Assembly (NCBI GenBank): GCA_035628595.1
Contig: DASPJN010000046.1
Coordinates: forward strand, 1 to 64,000
Origin: Chryseosolibacter sp035628595
GTDB taxonomy: Bacteria > Bacteroidota > Bacteroidia > Cytophagales > Cyclobacteriaceae
Reading direction: 5' to 3'
DNA: 64,000 bases
The notes under the pieces were generated by a model. That model saw nothing but the letters and a program-made list of their open reading frames with translations. It was not told the origin of the DNA and made no database searches. The position numbers and the translations under genes are program-made. Of this stretch, positions 9,460 through 19,844 are shown piece after piece (within the stretch, counting starts at the first letter, position 1; each line of letters starts with the position of its first letter).

Positions 9460-9485
9460 AAGGGCGTTCAAAAATGGACGCCCTT
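9460..9485 (+). terminator. Rho-independent terminator after the tatA operon
   Basis: The stem AAGGGCGT (9460-9467) pairs with ACGCCCTT (9478-9485), followed by TTTGT. It starts 18 bases after the transglycosylase stop and closes the tatA-gatA-transglycosylase unit. Confidence 0.8.
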
Positions 9486-9523
9486 TTTGTTTGCCGGCCC
9501 CCTGCATGTTACCAATGGTTTTC

Positions 9524-9531
9524 TATCTTTG
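9524..9531 (+). promoter_or_regulatory. Promoter -7 box for the malic enzyme gene
   Basis: TATCTTTG matches TAnnTTTG exactly and sits 23 bases before ATG 9555. It lies downstream of the terminator and of the far-upstream ATG at 9474, so it supports the 9555 start. The -33 region (CCTG) matches poorly. Confidence 0.5.
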
Positions 9532-9554
9532 GGCTCATCAAAATCAGCCAATCG

Positions 9555-11840
9555 ATGTCCATTAAAATCAGAAGGGAAGATGCTCTTAATTACCACATGC
9601 AGGGGCAGCCTGGCAAAATTGAAGTTGTTCCAACAAAAGTATTAAGCTCACAGCTAGACCTCGCACTCGCCTATTCCCCTGGAGTTGCTGAGCCCTGTAA
9701 AGAGATTGCTGCTAATAAAGATGATGTATATAAATACACCGCAAAGGGAAATCTTGTTGCCGTAATTTCAAATGGTACAGCTGTTCTTGGCCTCGGCGAT
9801 ATCGGGCCGGAAGCGGCAAAGCCGGTCATGGAAGGGAAGGCGGTACTTTTTAAAAAATATGCTGGCATTGATAGTTTTGATATCGAGGTAGACGAAAAAG
9901 ATCCTGATGCATTTATCAAAATCGTCAAGGCATTGGAACCAACCTTTGGGGGCGTGAACCTTGAAGACATCAAAGCGCCCGAATGCTTTAAGATCGAGGC
10001 CGAGCTGCGCGAAAAGATGAACATACCGATCATGCACGATGATCAGCATGGTACAGCAATCATTTCGTCAGCAGCACTATTAAACGCGCTTGAAGTTGTT
10101 GGTAAGAAGATCGAAAATGCGGTCATCGTAGTAAACGGTGCCGGAGCCGCGGCCGTAAGCTGTACGAAGCTTTACATCGCCCTTGGTGCGAAAAGAGAAA
10201 ACATCATCATGTGCGATAGCAAAGGTGTGTTGCACACCGGCCGCACAAATCTTGATGATATCAAAAAGCAGTTCGTAACCGAACGAAAAATCACCACGTT
10301 GCAGGAAGCAATGAAAGGCGCCGATGTATTCTTGGGCCTTTCTGTCGCCGATGCATTAACGCCTCAGGATTTGCTTAACATGGCGGACAACCCTATCGTC
10401 TTCGCTCTGGCGAATCCCAATCCTGAAATTTCATACGAGGTTGCCCGACAAACGCGGAAAGACGCCGTACTTGCAACGGGTCGGTCCGATCATCCTAACC
10501 AGGTCAACAATGTGCTTGGGTTCCCATACATCTTCCGCGGCGCACTTGATGTTAGAGCCACGGAGATCAATGAAGAAATGAAGCTCGCTGCAGTACATGC
10601 GCTTGCTGACCTCGCAAAAGAACCTGTTCCCGATATGGTGGTGAAAGCATACGGAACAGACAAACTTCAATTCGGTCGCGAATACCTTATACCGAAGCCA
10701 CTCGACCCTCGTCTGATCACAACCGTTTCGCCCGCTGTTGCTAAGGCTGCGATGGATTCTGGTATGGCAAAGACACCCATTGCTGACTGGGGTACTTATC
10801 ATAACGACCTGCAAAAAAGAATCGGCATAGATCAAAAGCTGATGTCGCGTGTAATTGACCGGGCTAAGAAAAATCCGAAACGCGTCGTGTTCGCGGAAGC
10901 GACGCATCACAAAATTCTGAAGGCAGCGCAGATCCTTAAAGATGAGGGAATCGCCAAACCAATTTTGCTTGGTAACAAAACAGAAATTTTGAATCTCATC
11001 AAGGAACATGACCTCGACCTGAGTGATTGCCCGATCATTTATCCGCGGGAAGAAAGTGAGGACGAAACCATCAAGCGATACGCCGAAATATTCTACGAAA
11101 AAAGACAGCGCAAAGGCGTTGTTTATCAGGATTGTGTGCGGCTGATGAAGGAGCGGAATTACTTCGGTGCCATGATGGTGGAAACAGGAGATGCAGATGC
11201 ACTTGTGTCTGGTTTAACTAAAGACTATCCGAAAACGATCTCGCCGGCGTTACAAGTAATTGGTGTGGCTAAGGATGTGAATCGCGTGGCCGGCATGTAC
11301 ATCATCACCAACAAGCGCGGAACTTATTTCTTTTCTGACACAACGGTGAATGTTGATCCTAACGCAGAAGAACTCGCTGAAATTATACAACTCACGGCGC
11401 GCGGAGTAAAGTTCTTCGATATTGAACCTCGTATTGCCGTGCTCTCCTATTCCAATTTTGGTTCATCAAAAGGTGACATCCCGGATAAGACACGCGCAGC
11501 AGTGAAAATAGCAAAGGCTAAAAATCCGCAGCTTATTGTTGAAGGCGAAATTCAAGGCAACGTAGCGCTGAACACCGAGATTCAGCAGGAGATTTACCCG
11601 TTCAGTGCGTTGGCGCAGGAAGGGGCAAACACGCTTATCTTTCCTAACCTTGCCTCCGGAAATATCTCTTACAAATTGTTGATGGAGATTGGTGGTGCGG
11701 AAGCCATTGGCCCGATTTTGCTCGGCATGAAAAAACCTGTTCATATTTTGCAGTTGGGAAGTTCTATCAGGGAAATTGTCAACATGGCAGCCATCGCGGT
11801 TGTCGACGCGCAGCTTCACGAACAGAACAGCCATCTTTAA
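9555..11840 (+). CDS. maeB: NADP-type malic enzyme fused to phosphotransacetylase-like domain (MaeB)
   Basis: 761 residues from ATG 9555. Residues 1 to about 425 are malic enzyme, with YSPGVAEPC near the N-terminus, HDDQHGTA and the nucleotide-binding turn VNGAGAAAVS. The rest is a phosphate acetyl/butyryltransferase-like domain (for example SGLTKDYP). Such fusions oxidatively decarboxylate malate to pyruvate; the PTA-like part is usually thought regulatory (acetyl-CoA sensing). I chose 9555 over ATG 9474 because 9474 lies inside the terminator hairpin of the previous operon, a -7 box sits between the two, and the protein then begins SIKIRREDAL as in the family. Confidence 0.94.
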   Translation: MSIKIRREDALNYHMQGQPGKIEVVPTKVLSSQLDLALAYSPGVAEPCKEIAANKDDVYKYTAKGNLVAVISNGTAVLGLGDIGPEAAKPVMEGKAVLFKKYAGIDSFDIEVDEKDPDAFIKIVKALEPTFGGVNLEDIKAPECFKIEAELREKMNIPIMHDDQHGTAIISSAALLNALEVVGKKIENAVIVVNGAGAAAVSCTKLYIALGAKRENIIMCDSKGVLHTGRTNLDDIKKQFVTERKITTLQEAMKGADVFLGLSVADALTPQDLLNMADNPIVFALANPNPEISYEVARQTRKDAVLATGRSDHPNQVNNVLGFPYIFRGALDVRATEINEEMKLAAVHALADLAKEPVPDMVVKAYGTDKLQFGREYLIPKPLDPRLITTVSPAVAKAAMDSGMAKTPIADWGTYHNDLQKRIGIDQKLMSRVIDRAKKNPKRVVFAEATHHKILKAAQILKDEGIAKPILLGNKTEILNLIKEHDLDLSDCPIIYPREESEDETIKRYAEIFYEKRQRKGVVYQDCVRLMKERNYFGAMMVETGDADALVSGLTKDYPKTISPALQVIGVAKDVNRVAGMYIITNKRGTYFFSDTTVNVDPNAEELAEIIQLTARGVKFFDIEPRIAVLSYSNFGSSKGDIPDKTRAAVKIAKAKNPQLIVEGEIQGNVALNTEIQQEIYPFSALAQEGANTLIFPNLASGNISYKLLMEIGGAEAIGPILLGMKKPVHILQLGSSIREIVNMAAIAVVDAQLHEQNSHL

Positions 11841-11850
11841 TAATTAAAAC

Positions 11851-12444
11851 ATGATCGCATTTCTCAAAGGGAGGCTTGTTCATAAAGATCCGGCACACAT
11901 CATCATTGATGTTAACGGTGTCGGTTATCAGGCAAACATTTCGCTGCAAACCTATGCCGATATTAAAGATCAGGAGAACATAATGGTATTCACGCACCTT
12001 GCTATCCGGGAGGATGCACATGTTCTCTTTGCTTTCAGCCAGGATTCTGAGAAGAAATTATTTCAGCAGTTAATTTCAGTGAACGGTGTGGGGCCGAGCA
12101 CCGCTATTGTGATGTTATCGTACATGAACTCCCAGGAACTGAAGACCGCGATTATTCAGGAAAATGCAGCATCATTGCAGGCTATTAAAGGAATCGGTGG
12201 GAAGACCGCGCAAAGAGTTATAATCGAGCTGAAGGATAAGCTGAAAAAAGAAAGCTGGGAAGAAACAATCCCTGCGATTTCGGCCGGCCCGCACAATACC
12301 CTTCGTAGGGAAGCGTTATCAGCTTTGCTTACATTGGGTTTACCTAAACCAGCGGCGGAGAAAAGTGTAGATGCTGTCCTGAAAAAATCAGGAAATACCA
12401 TTACCTTGGAAGATTTGGTGAAGCAAGCGCTGAAGAATGCTTAG
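11851..12444 (+). CDS. ruvA: Holliday junction branch migration protein RuvA
   Basis: 197 residues, the usual RuvA length. The N-terminal OB-fold (MIAFLKGRLVHKDPAHIIIDVNGVGYQ) is followed by two helix-hairpin-helix motifs (VNGVGPSTAIVML near 77 and IKGIGGKTAQRVIIELKD near 112) and a C-terminal RuvB-contact domain (about 150-197). RuvA tetramers bind four-way junctions and load RuvB. ruvB and ruvC are not adjacent. The start is 10 bases after the maeB stop, so the two may share a transcript, although their functions are unrelated. Confidence 0.96.
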   Translation: MIAFLKGRLVHKDPAHIIIDVNGVGYQANISLQTYADIKDQENIMVFTHLAIREDAHVLFAFSQDSEKKLFQQLISVNGVGPSTAIVMLSYMNSQELKTAIIQENAASLQAIKGIGGKTAQRVIIELKDKLKKESWEETIPAISAGPHNTLRREALSALLTLGLPKPAAEKSVDAVLKKSGNTITLEDLVKQALKNA

Positions 12445-12485
12445 GAGCCATTGAAGAAGAATGTTTTGACTATTTAATTCGATGA

Positions 12486-12502
12486 GATTATTAAAAATAA
12501 TC
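12486..12502 (+). terminator. Weak hairpin after ruvA
   Basis: GATTATT (12486-12492) pairs with AATAATC (12496-12502) over a three-base loop, followed by TTACGTTTT. The stem is AT-rich, so it may be only a weak terminator or a chance fold in the 88-base gap before sprA. Confidence 0.3.
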
Positions 12503-12532
12503 TTACGTTTTAATCGGTAAATCAGATAAACC

Positions 12533-15500
12533 TTGACGCCTCGAATTCGAAAGAATTACTCTGCCCAAATGATTGGCCCTGTGATCTGCGGGCTCATGAT
12601 TTTGCTTTCGTCCAAATCTTCTGCACAACAAACAGACACAACAGGAATAAACAGGACCGATACCGCTGCCGTCTACAGTCCGACAAAGAAACCAACATAT
12701 ACTCCTCGCGACAGGTATGGTGATCCGTTTTCAAATTCCACCTCCTCGTCACCTTTATTTCTGAAGGATCCCAATCAGTTGAAGCTGGATGTCGAGATAG
12801 ATACTTCGCTCAACTACACGATTTACGAAAAGATCGGCGAATTGAATTATCGTCCGACGACAAGTATGACCTTCGAGGAATTCAAACAATACCAGGATCG
12901 AAGAATCTTAAAAGAATACTGGCAGAATAGATCACGAGCGATGGATGGTGAGAGCGCCGTAGAAGGCCGCGGGTTCACACCGAAAATTTTCGTTAGCCCT
13001 ATACTTGATCGCATTTTTGGTGGAAGTTATGTGGAGCTGATCCCACGAGGATTTGTTACCCTCGACTTCGGCGGCTCATTTCAGAAAATCGCCAATCCAC
13101 AAATTCCCATTCGTCAGCAGCGAAACGGTGGATTTGAGTTTGACCAGCAGATTAACATGTCTGTCGTCGGAAAAGTCGGCGAAAAGCTTTCTGTGACAGC
13201 GAACTTTGACAATAACAACTCCTTCGATTTTCAGAACAACATGAAAGTTGAATACACGGGTTTCAAAGAAGACATCCTTCAGAAGCTAGAGATTGGAAAC
13301 GTAAGCTTGCCACTCAATAACACATTGATCCAGGGGTCGCAAAATTTGTTCGGTGTCAAAGCTCAAATGCAGTTTGGCAAACTGAATGTGACAACCATTG
13401 CGTCTACACAACGAGGAAAAGTTTCATCGCTTGACATACCAGGTGGTAACAATGGCCAGGGAAGACCTTTCGAAATTGTTGCTTCTAACTATGACGACAA
13501 TCGCCATTTTTTCCTGGGACATTTTTTCCGGGACAACTATCGGAAGTGGATCGCGAATCTTCCGCAGATCAATTCCGGGGTGAACATAACACGCGCCGAA
13601 GTGTATCTTGTTAACCGCACAACCGACACTCAAACGTTGCGAAACATCATAGGTTTACTTGATCTTGGCGAAACCGACAAGGCATACGATGAGGCAAGAC
13701 GACGCCCTGCAGCTGCAGGTGACAATGAGAACAACGACCTGGACGCGTTGCTTAATTCATCCACGCGCAATGTGGATCAAATCGAATCAATTCTTCAGTC
13801 AGAATACAATCTTGTAAACGGCACAACGTACGAGAAAATTACCGGTGCGAGGAAATTGGCTGCAACGGAATATACCTTTCACCGTCAGCTTGGATACATT
13901 ACCCTCACACGCAAGCTTCAAAACGACGAAGCGCTCGCTGTGGCTTATGAGTATACCCACAACGGCGAAACACACAAAGTCGGAGAACTGACAGACGATT
14001 ATGGCGAATTGTCTGCCGATGACGTTGTATTCCTGAAACTTTTGAGACATCGCAGTTTATCAACACTTCTTCGGACGCCGGCCTGGGATCTGATGATGAA
14101 GAACATTTACAATCTGAATGTAAATCAGCTTTCGAGAGAAAATTTTCAGCTTCGTGTTATCTATCGCGATGATAGAACTGGAATAGACAACCCTCAACTT
14201 CAGGAAGGTAGTGCGCGACTTCGCGAACAACAGTTGATTGAAATTTTCGGGCTTGACAGATTGAATCCTGTTAACGATCCACAACGTGATGGAAACTTCG
14301 ACTTCGTTGATGGCATCACCGTCAACACTGAAAACGGGCTGATCATTTTCCCTTACCTCGAACCATTTAACGAAGCATTACGCGAACAATTTCAACGCGA
14401 GGAAAACCTGAATCTGCGTGACCAGCTAATACAAAAGTACGTCTACGATACGCTGTATCGCACAACAAAAGCTGATGCCGAACTATTCGCCACGAAAAAT
14501 AAATTCTTTCTCGTTGGACAATACAATGCCGGATCAGCAAAAGAAATTCTCATCCCCGGGTTCGGGGTGTCTCCCGGATCCGTCAAACTGTTCGCTGGCG
14601 GAATCCCCCTTCAGGAAAATACCGATTACACAGTGGACTATACGTTCGGTAAAGTGATTATCCTAAACGAAAGTATCCTCAGCTCAGGAAAAAATATAAG
14701 CGTACAGTACGAACAATCTGATCCGTTTGCATTTCAGACCCGTTCGTTGATCGGAACCCGTTTCGATTATAAGCTGAGCGACGACGTCAATTTCGGGTCA
14801 ACCTTTTTGTATTACAATGAGCGCCCGCTTATCAGTCGAAATCAGATCGGGACAGAACCTGCACGCAACATGCAATATGGTCTGGATGTGAATGTCAGAA
14901 AAGACAGCAGGTTACTTACGAAATTAGTCGATGCATTGCCAATCATTCAAACAAAAGAACAATCATCGATCAGTTTCAACGCTGAGTTTGCGCAGCTTAT
15001 TCCAGGTACGTCAAATATTATCGATGGAGAAGGAACCGCCTACATCGACGATTTTGAAAATACTGCCACTCCATACTCGTTGATGTCGCCGCAATCGTGG
15101 AAACTGTCAGCCGTACCGTTGTTCGACAGCAAATTTGACCCCACTGCAGGTCCGAACGGAGGATCGAAAGAAGATCTGGCGGTTGGCTACAGACGCGCGA
15201 AACTTGCCTGGTACCAGATCGATAACCAGTTTTATCGTGATGACAGCAGATTCAAGCCTGCAAACATCAGTGAGACGGATTTGCAGAACCATTATGTCCG
15301 GGCTGTTAGCCCGCGCGAAATCTTTCCCTACTTTCAACAGCAACAAGGTTATTTCTTTCAGCCCATTCTTGACTTAGCCTATTATCCAAGTGAGCGCGGA
15401 CCTTACAACTACCGAACTGATCTGGATGCAAATGGCAGAATCCCTGGTGACCCAAAGCTAAATTGGGCGGGTATCACAACGCCGGTGAGAACAGAAGTAG

Positions 15501-18500
15501 ACTTCGACAAAGCTAATATTGAGTACATTGAGTTCTGGATGTTGGATCCTTTCATTGAGGGCGAAAACGGAAAAGTAATAACAGATGGAAAATCAGGTGG
15601 CGAGAACAACACCACCGGAGGACAGGTAATATTTCAGCTGGGAAATATCTCAGAAGATGTTGCACGCGATGGTAAGCATTTTTTTGAAAACGGACTTCCT
15701 GCTGATGGTGACTTAGTCAACGGTCCGGCTACTGAAACGCCATGGGGTTATGTTACCACGCAAAATTTCCTGACAAATGCTTTCGAAAATTCTTCTTCTT
15801 CCAGGCAATTCCAGGATGTTGGTTTTGACGGTCTTCAAACTTCGGAGGAAGCGGCAAAGTTCACCGATTTTATCAACAGCCTAAGTCCGCAGGCAAGAGA
15901 AGCTGTTTCAGCCGACCCCTCGGCGGATGATTTTCGCTATTTTCTCGACGGGTCTTACGACAACGTTGACGCGCAGTTATTGGAACGTTATAAAGATTTT
16001 AATAACCCAGACCGGAATTCCCCGGTGATTGGAAACGATGTTGTTGCACGTTCAGGAAGTCAGACACCCGATAACGAAGATTTAAATGCCGACAACACAC
16101 TCAACGAGCTTGAAGAATATTATGAGTACGCAATTGACCTGAAAGAACATCTGCTCGATGTAGGAAAGCCATACGTTGTCGATAAGATCGAGGCAACGCC
16201 AGAAAATGTTTCTAATGAAAAAGTGACGTGGTACCTTTTCAGAATACCCATTCGCGATGTAAAGAAAAAAGTCGGTGATATCACAGGCTTTAAATCGATC
16301 CGCTACATGCGCATGATCATGACTGGCTTTGAACAACCTGTGGTATTGCGCCTGGCTAATTTCCGGATGGTGGGTAGCAGGTGGAGAAAATACAATCAGG
16401 ATCTTCGAACAGGTTTCGATGTAATCCAGGAACCTTACGACGACTTCAGTGTTTCTGTCATGAATCTTGAAGAAAATGGCTTCCCGGAGCCAGGCAGCCC
16501 AACCAGCCCTTACGTGATTCCGCCAGGAGTTGTCCGCGATCGTGACAATACCTCAAGCGTATCACGCCAGCTTAATGAACAGTCAATACAAGTATGTGTG
16601 GATGGCTTGAAAGATGGCGATGCACGGGCGATTTACAAGAACGTTGCGGTCGATCTTTTCAACTATGGAAGAATCAAAATGTTTTTCCATGCGAACAGCG
16701 AAACAGCCAACAACGACGACCTCACAGCTTTTCTTCGCCTCGGTACTGACTTCGATCAGAACTACTATGAGATCGAAATACCGTTAAAGATTTCGAACCC
16801 CCCATCGTCGCAGGCAGAAAGAGATGTATGGCCCGAGGAAAACGAAATAGATCTTGAGCTAAATTCGCTGATGGCCATGAAGCTGAGGCGTGATAATGAT
16901 AATTCTGCATCGGTAAATGCAGTTTATACTTTTGCTGAAAAAATTGGAGGCCGGCACACCATCCGCATCCTAGGCCGGCCTGATCTCAGTAGCGTTCAGG
17001 TAATGATGATTGGTATCCGGAATCCGCGTTCGGAATCCAATGCTGATAACCGCGCTCATTCGGTTTGTATCTGGGCCAACGAACTTCGGGTAACCCAATT
17101 TAATCGAACTGCGGGGTGGGCCGTGAGTACAACATTGAATACTAAACTTGCGGACTTTGCCAACATAACAGGCGCCCTGCGTTATACAACATTTGGCTTC
17201 GGAGGAGTGAGTTCGAAAATCGGCGAACGAACACGCGATGAAACCACCGCTTACGATGTCTCCGCGAGTGTGAATGTTGATAAGCTTATTCCTGGCAACA
17301 CAGGTATTAAAATTCCAATGTTTGCCAGCTATGAAAGCACAATCATCAATCCGCAATATGATCCGGCAAACCCCGATACAAGAATAGAGGCTACGTTGCA
17401 AGCACTTGAAACAGATACAGAACGGCGTGATTTCAAAAAGCTGATCCAGGACAAAACGGTACGACGAAGTTTGAACTTTGTGAACGTACGGAAGACGAAA
17501 GTAAAGGCGGATGCCCCGACACATATTTACGACATTGAAAACCTTGCTTTCAGCTACTCTTTTAGTGATGCTATTCAAACAAACTTCTTCACGCAGGAAA
17601 ACTTTTTGCAGCAATACCGTGGGTCGGTAGCATATAATTTTGCACCGAAGGCAACCGGGATTGAGCCATTCAAGGATGCAAAAGGACTTCAATCACCATA
17701 TCTTAAGTTCATTAAGGATTTCAACATCAGCTTACTTCCATCGAGCATATCTGCGCGCGGAGATGTTGACCGATCTTTTTCGAGAAAAATCTATCGCAAT
17801 GCAGTCGGCGACGCAAATGACCCAAACTTTCTTAAGTACTTTACTTTCACAAGAAACTATAATCTGCGCTGGGCGCTTTCTAAAAGTTTGACATTCGAGT
17901 ATACGGCAAGAGCGGCTGCCATTATAGACGAACCGGAAGGCGACCTTGATACGCCTGAAGAAAAAGACAGTGTAATATATAATTTGAAGAATGGCGGACG
18001 AATGAAAAATTTCGATCAGTCGGTAACTGTGAATTACGCCGTGCCACTGGATAAATTTCCGCTAACGGACTGGGTAAGCGCAGAATATCGTTTCCAGGCA
18101 AATTACAACTGGACCGCCGGGCCACTTAATATTCCAGACGCAGAAGCTGAACGCCGTGGCGTCCAGGACCTTCCTGATAATCTTGATTTTAGGAACAAGA
18201 TTCAGAATTCGCGCGATAACAATGTGAATGCAAAGATTGACCTGGTAAAGTTATACAATAAGGTTAAGTTTTTGAAAGACCTGAATACGCCGGCACGACC
18301 ACAGCCTGCAGCAAGAACACAACCAGGGAGACCGTCGACACGCGCCACACAACCACAGCAAGACACAGTCAAACAACCGTCAAAATTTGTACAGGGATTT
18401 TTCAGAACCCTGATGTCGCTGCGATCAATTAATGCTACGTATACATTAAATGAAGGAACAATCCTGCCCGGCTTTAAACCGGTGCCAAAATATTTCGGCC

Positions 18501-19768
18501 TCGACGAGAATTGGGAAGCGCCAGGTTACAAATTTATTCTTGGAAGCCAGAATCCGGGCATAAGGTATAGGGCGGCTCAAAACGGTTGGCTTGTAAACAA
18601 GACCGAACTAACCGAGATGTTTGAACAGGTACGAAACGAAAGTATCACGCTGCGCGGAAACATTGAACCGTCGAACGATTTCAAAATTCAGATTGATCTG
18701 CGAAAAGAAACCAACGACACATACCGCGAAATTTTCAGAGATCAGAATACATCAGAAGACATTGATCAGTTCGGATCCGAGCCCCCCCTACGCACTGGTG
18801 CCTACAAAATTTCGTTTATGACAATTCGTACGGCATTCAAGTCATCGAACGATGACGTTAACTCCGAAGTATTTAAAACATTTGAAAATAACCTCTCAAT
18901 TGTTCAGCAACGTTTCAATACAGAGCGGCCACAGAATGAATATAGTTCGCGAGGACAGGACGTGTTAATCCCGGCATTTCTTGCGGCTTATACCGGGAAG
19001 GATGCGAATAGTGTGAACCTCTCTCCCTTTCCGAAGATCCCACTTCCGAACTGGCGCATTGACTATACGGGCTTGAATAAGCTTGAGATTTTCAAATCAG
19101 TGTTTCAGTCGGTCAGCATCACGCATGGTTATCAATCTTCCTATTCGGTTCTTGATTACCGAAATACATCCGACGTTGATGTCTCCGGAAACATACGCAT
19201 TGATCGGCGAGTGGAGGAGTATAACAATTCGTACTTTGGATCGATGAATGCTGACCAGGAATATGTTCCTGTGTATGTCATTGGCCAGGTTATGTTGTCA
19301 GAGCAATTTTCGCCGCTGATTGGAATTAATATCCGAACAAAAGGCAAGCTCACCGCACGCGCAGAATATAAAACCAAGCGCGACCTGGCCCTATTTGTCA
19401 CCAACCAGCAAATCAGTGAAGTTAACAACCGCGACATATCGGTTGAAGTGGGATACACGAAAAACAACCTGAAACTTCCGTTTAAATCGCAAGGACGAAC
19501 TATCGTGCTGAAAAACGACGTAACCTTCCGGTTAAACGTTACCGTTGCGAATACAAAAACAATCCAGCGAACCGTAGGTGAGCTGGCACAAATCACGAAC
19601 GGAAACATCAATATTCAGATCCGCCCGAACATCTCGTACGTCGTCAATCAAAAACTGACAATTCAGGGATATTTCGATAGAAGTATCAACGAACCTTTAA
19701 CGACCACCTCGTTCCGTAGAACCACCACCCGATTCGGATTTCAGGTAAGATTCAGCCTTGCTCAATAG
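12533..19768 (+). CDS. sprA: T9SS outer-membrane translocon protein SprA (Sov)
   Basis: 2411 residues, the size of SprA, the very large (36-strand) outer-membrane barrel through which type IX secretion cargo leaves the cell. A signal peptide ends near residue 32 (SSKSSAQQ). The N-terminal half carries the family's recurring patterns (for example GFVTLDFGGSFQ, NMSVVGKVGEKLSV and VTANFDNNNSFDFQN), and the C-terminus ends in an amphipathic strand finishing Arg-Phe-Ser-Leu-Ala-Gln. The frame opens with TTG at 12533; ATG at 12569 (residue 13) also leaves a good signal peptide and may be the true start. No other T9SS gene is visible in the window. Confidence 0.95.
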   Translation: MTPRIRKNYSAQMIGPVICGLMILLSSKSSAQQTDTTGINRTDTAAVYSPTKKPTYTPRDRYGDPFSNSTSSSPLFLKDPNQLKLDVEIDTSLNYTIYEKIGELNYRPTTSMTFEEFKQYQDRRILKEYWQNRSRAMDGESAVEGRGFTPKIFVSPILDRIFGGSYVELIPRGFVTLDFGGSFQKIANPQIPIRQQRNGGFEFDQQINMSVVGKVGEKLSVTANFDNNNSFDFQNNMKVEYTGFKEDILQKLEIGNVSLPLNNTLIQGSQNLFGVKAQMQFGKLNVTTIASTQRGKVSSLDIPGGNNGQGRPFEIVASNYDDNRHFFLGHFFRDNYRKWIANLPQINSGVNITRAEVYLVNRTTDTQTLRNIIGLLDLGETDKAYDEARRRPAAAGDNENNDLDALLNSSTRNVDQIESILQSEYNLVNGTTYEKITGARKLAATEYTFHRQLGYITLTRKLQNDEALAVAYEYTHNGETHKVGELTDDYGELSADDVVFLKLLRHRSLSTLLRTPAWDLMMKNIYNLNVNQLSRENFQLRVIYRDDRTGIDNPQLQEGSARLREQQLIEIFGLDRLNPVNDPQRDGNFDFVDGITVNTENGLIIFPYLEPFNEALREQFQREENLNLRDQLIQKYVYDTLYRTTKADAELFATKNKFFLVGQYNAGSAKEILIPGFGVSPGSVKLFAGGIPLQENTDYTVDYTFGKVIILNESILSSGKNISVQYEQSDPFAFQTRSLIGTRFDYKLSDDVNFGSTFLYYNERPLISRNQIGTEPARNMQYGLDVNVRKDSRLLTKLVDALPIIQTKEQSSISFNAEFAQLIPGTSNIIDGEGTAYIDDFENTATPYSLMSPQSWKLSAVPLFDSKFDPTAGPNGGSKEDLAVGYRRAKLAWYQIDNQFYRDDSRFKPANISETDLQNHYVRAVSPREIFPYFQQQQGYFFQPILDLAYYPSERGPYNYRTDLDANGRIPGDPKLNWAGITTPVRTEVDFDKANIEYIEFWMLDPFIEGENGKVITDGKSGGENNTTGGQVIFQLGNISEDVARDGKHFFENGLPADGDLVNGPATETPWGYVTTQNFLTNAFENSSSSRQFQDVGFDGLQTSEEAAKFTDFINSLSPQAREAVSADPSADDFRYFLDGSYDNVDAQLLERYKDFNNPDRNSPVIGNDVVARSGSQTPDNEDLNADNTLNELEEYYEYAIDLKEHLLDVGKPYVVDKIEATPENVSNEKVTWYLFRIPIRDVKKKVGDITGFKSIRYMRMIMTGFEQPVVLRLANFRMVGSRWRKYNQDLRTGFDVIQEPYDDFSVSVMNLEENGFPEPGSPTSPYVIPPGVVRDRDNTSSVSRQLNEQSIQVCVDGLKDGDARAIYKNVAVDLFNYGRIKMFFHANSETANNDDLTAFLRLGTDFDQNYYEIEIPLKISNPPSSQAERDVWPEENEIDLELNSLMAMKLRRDNDNSASVNAVYTFAEKIGGRHTIRILGRPDLSSVQVMMIGIRNPRSESNADNRAHSVCIWANELRVTQFNRTAGWAVSTTLNTKLADFANITGALRYTTFGFGGVSSKIGERTRDETTAYDVSASVNVDKLIPGNTGIKIPMFASYESTIINPQYDPANPDTRIEATLQALETDTERRDFKKLIQDKTVRRSLNFVNVRKTKVKADAPTHIYDIENLAFSYSFSDAIQTNFFTQENFLQQYRGSVAYNFAPKATGIEPFKDAKGLQSPYLKFIKDFNISLLPSSISARGDVDRSFSRKIYRNAVGDANDPNFLKYFTFTRNYNLRWALSKSLTFEYTARAAAIIDEPEGDLDTPEEKDSVIYNLKNGGRMKNFDQSVTVNYAVPLDKFPLTDWVSAEYRFQANYNWTAGPLNIPDAEAERRGVQDLPDNLDFRNKIQNSRDNNVNAKIDLVKLYNKVKFLKDLNTPARPQPAARTQPGRPSTRATQPQQDTVKQPSKFVQGFFRTLMSLRSINATYTLNEGTILPGFKPVPKYFGLDENWEAPGYKFILGSQNPGIRYRAAQNGWLVNKTELTEMFEQVRNESITLRGNIEPSNDFKIQIDLRKETNDTYREIFRDQNTSEDIDQFGSEPPLRTGAYKISFMTIRTAFKSSNDDVNSEVFKTFENNLSIVQQRFNTERPQNEYSSRGQDVLIPAFLAAYTGKDANSVNLSPFPKIPLPNWRIDYTGLNKLEIFKSVFQSVSITHGYQSSYSVLDYRNTSDVDVSGNIRIDRRVEEYNNSYFGSMNADQEYVPVYVIGQVMLSEQFSPLIGINIRTKGKLTARAEYKTKRDLALFVTNQQISEVNNRDISVEVGYTKNNLKLPFKSQGRTIVLKNDVTFRLNVTVANTKTIQRTVGELAQITNGNINIQIRPNISYVVNQKLTIQGYFDRSINEPLTTTSFRRTTTRFGFQVRFSLAQ

Positions 19769-19791
19769 CGCAAAGTATAAATTAAATTAGG

Positions 19792-19810
19792 GTATCCGAC
19801 TTTCGGATAC
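19792..19810 (+). terminator. Hairpin between sprA and gcvH
   Basis: GTATCCGA (19792-19799) pairs perfectly with TCGGATAC (19803-19810) over a CTT loop, followed by TTTCCGTTATTTTG. It lies 23 bases after the sprA stop and could end sprA transcription. The T-rich tail is interrupted, so strength is uncertain. Confidence 0.5.
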
Positions 19811-19844
19811 TTTCCGTTATTTTGGGCCAATAAATACTCTAACG

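Noticed and set aside
9474..9554. An N-terminal extension of MaeB from ATG 9474
   Set aside because: The ATG lies in a terminator hairpin and upstream of the -7 box; the added residues are not seen in the family.
10431..11009. A 192-residue minus-strand frame inside the malic enzyme gene
   Set aside because: The plus strand encodes a complete MaeB across this region; the antisense product has no recognisable domain.
16970..17692. A 240-residue minus-strand frame inside sprA
   Set aside because: It is antisense to a full-length, family-typical SprA, is rich in Cys, Arg and Ser as shadow frames are, and has no promoter or known family.
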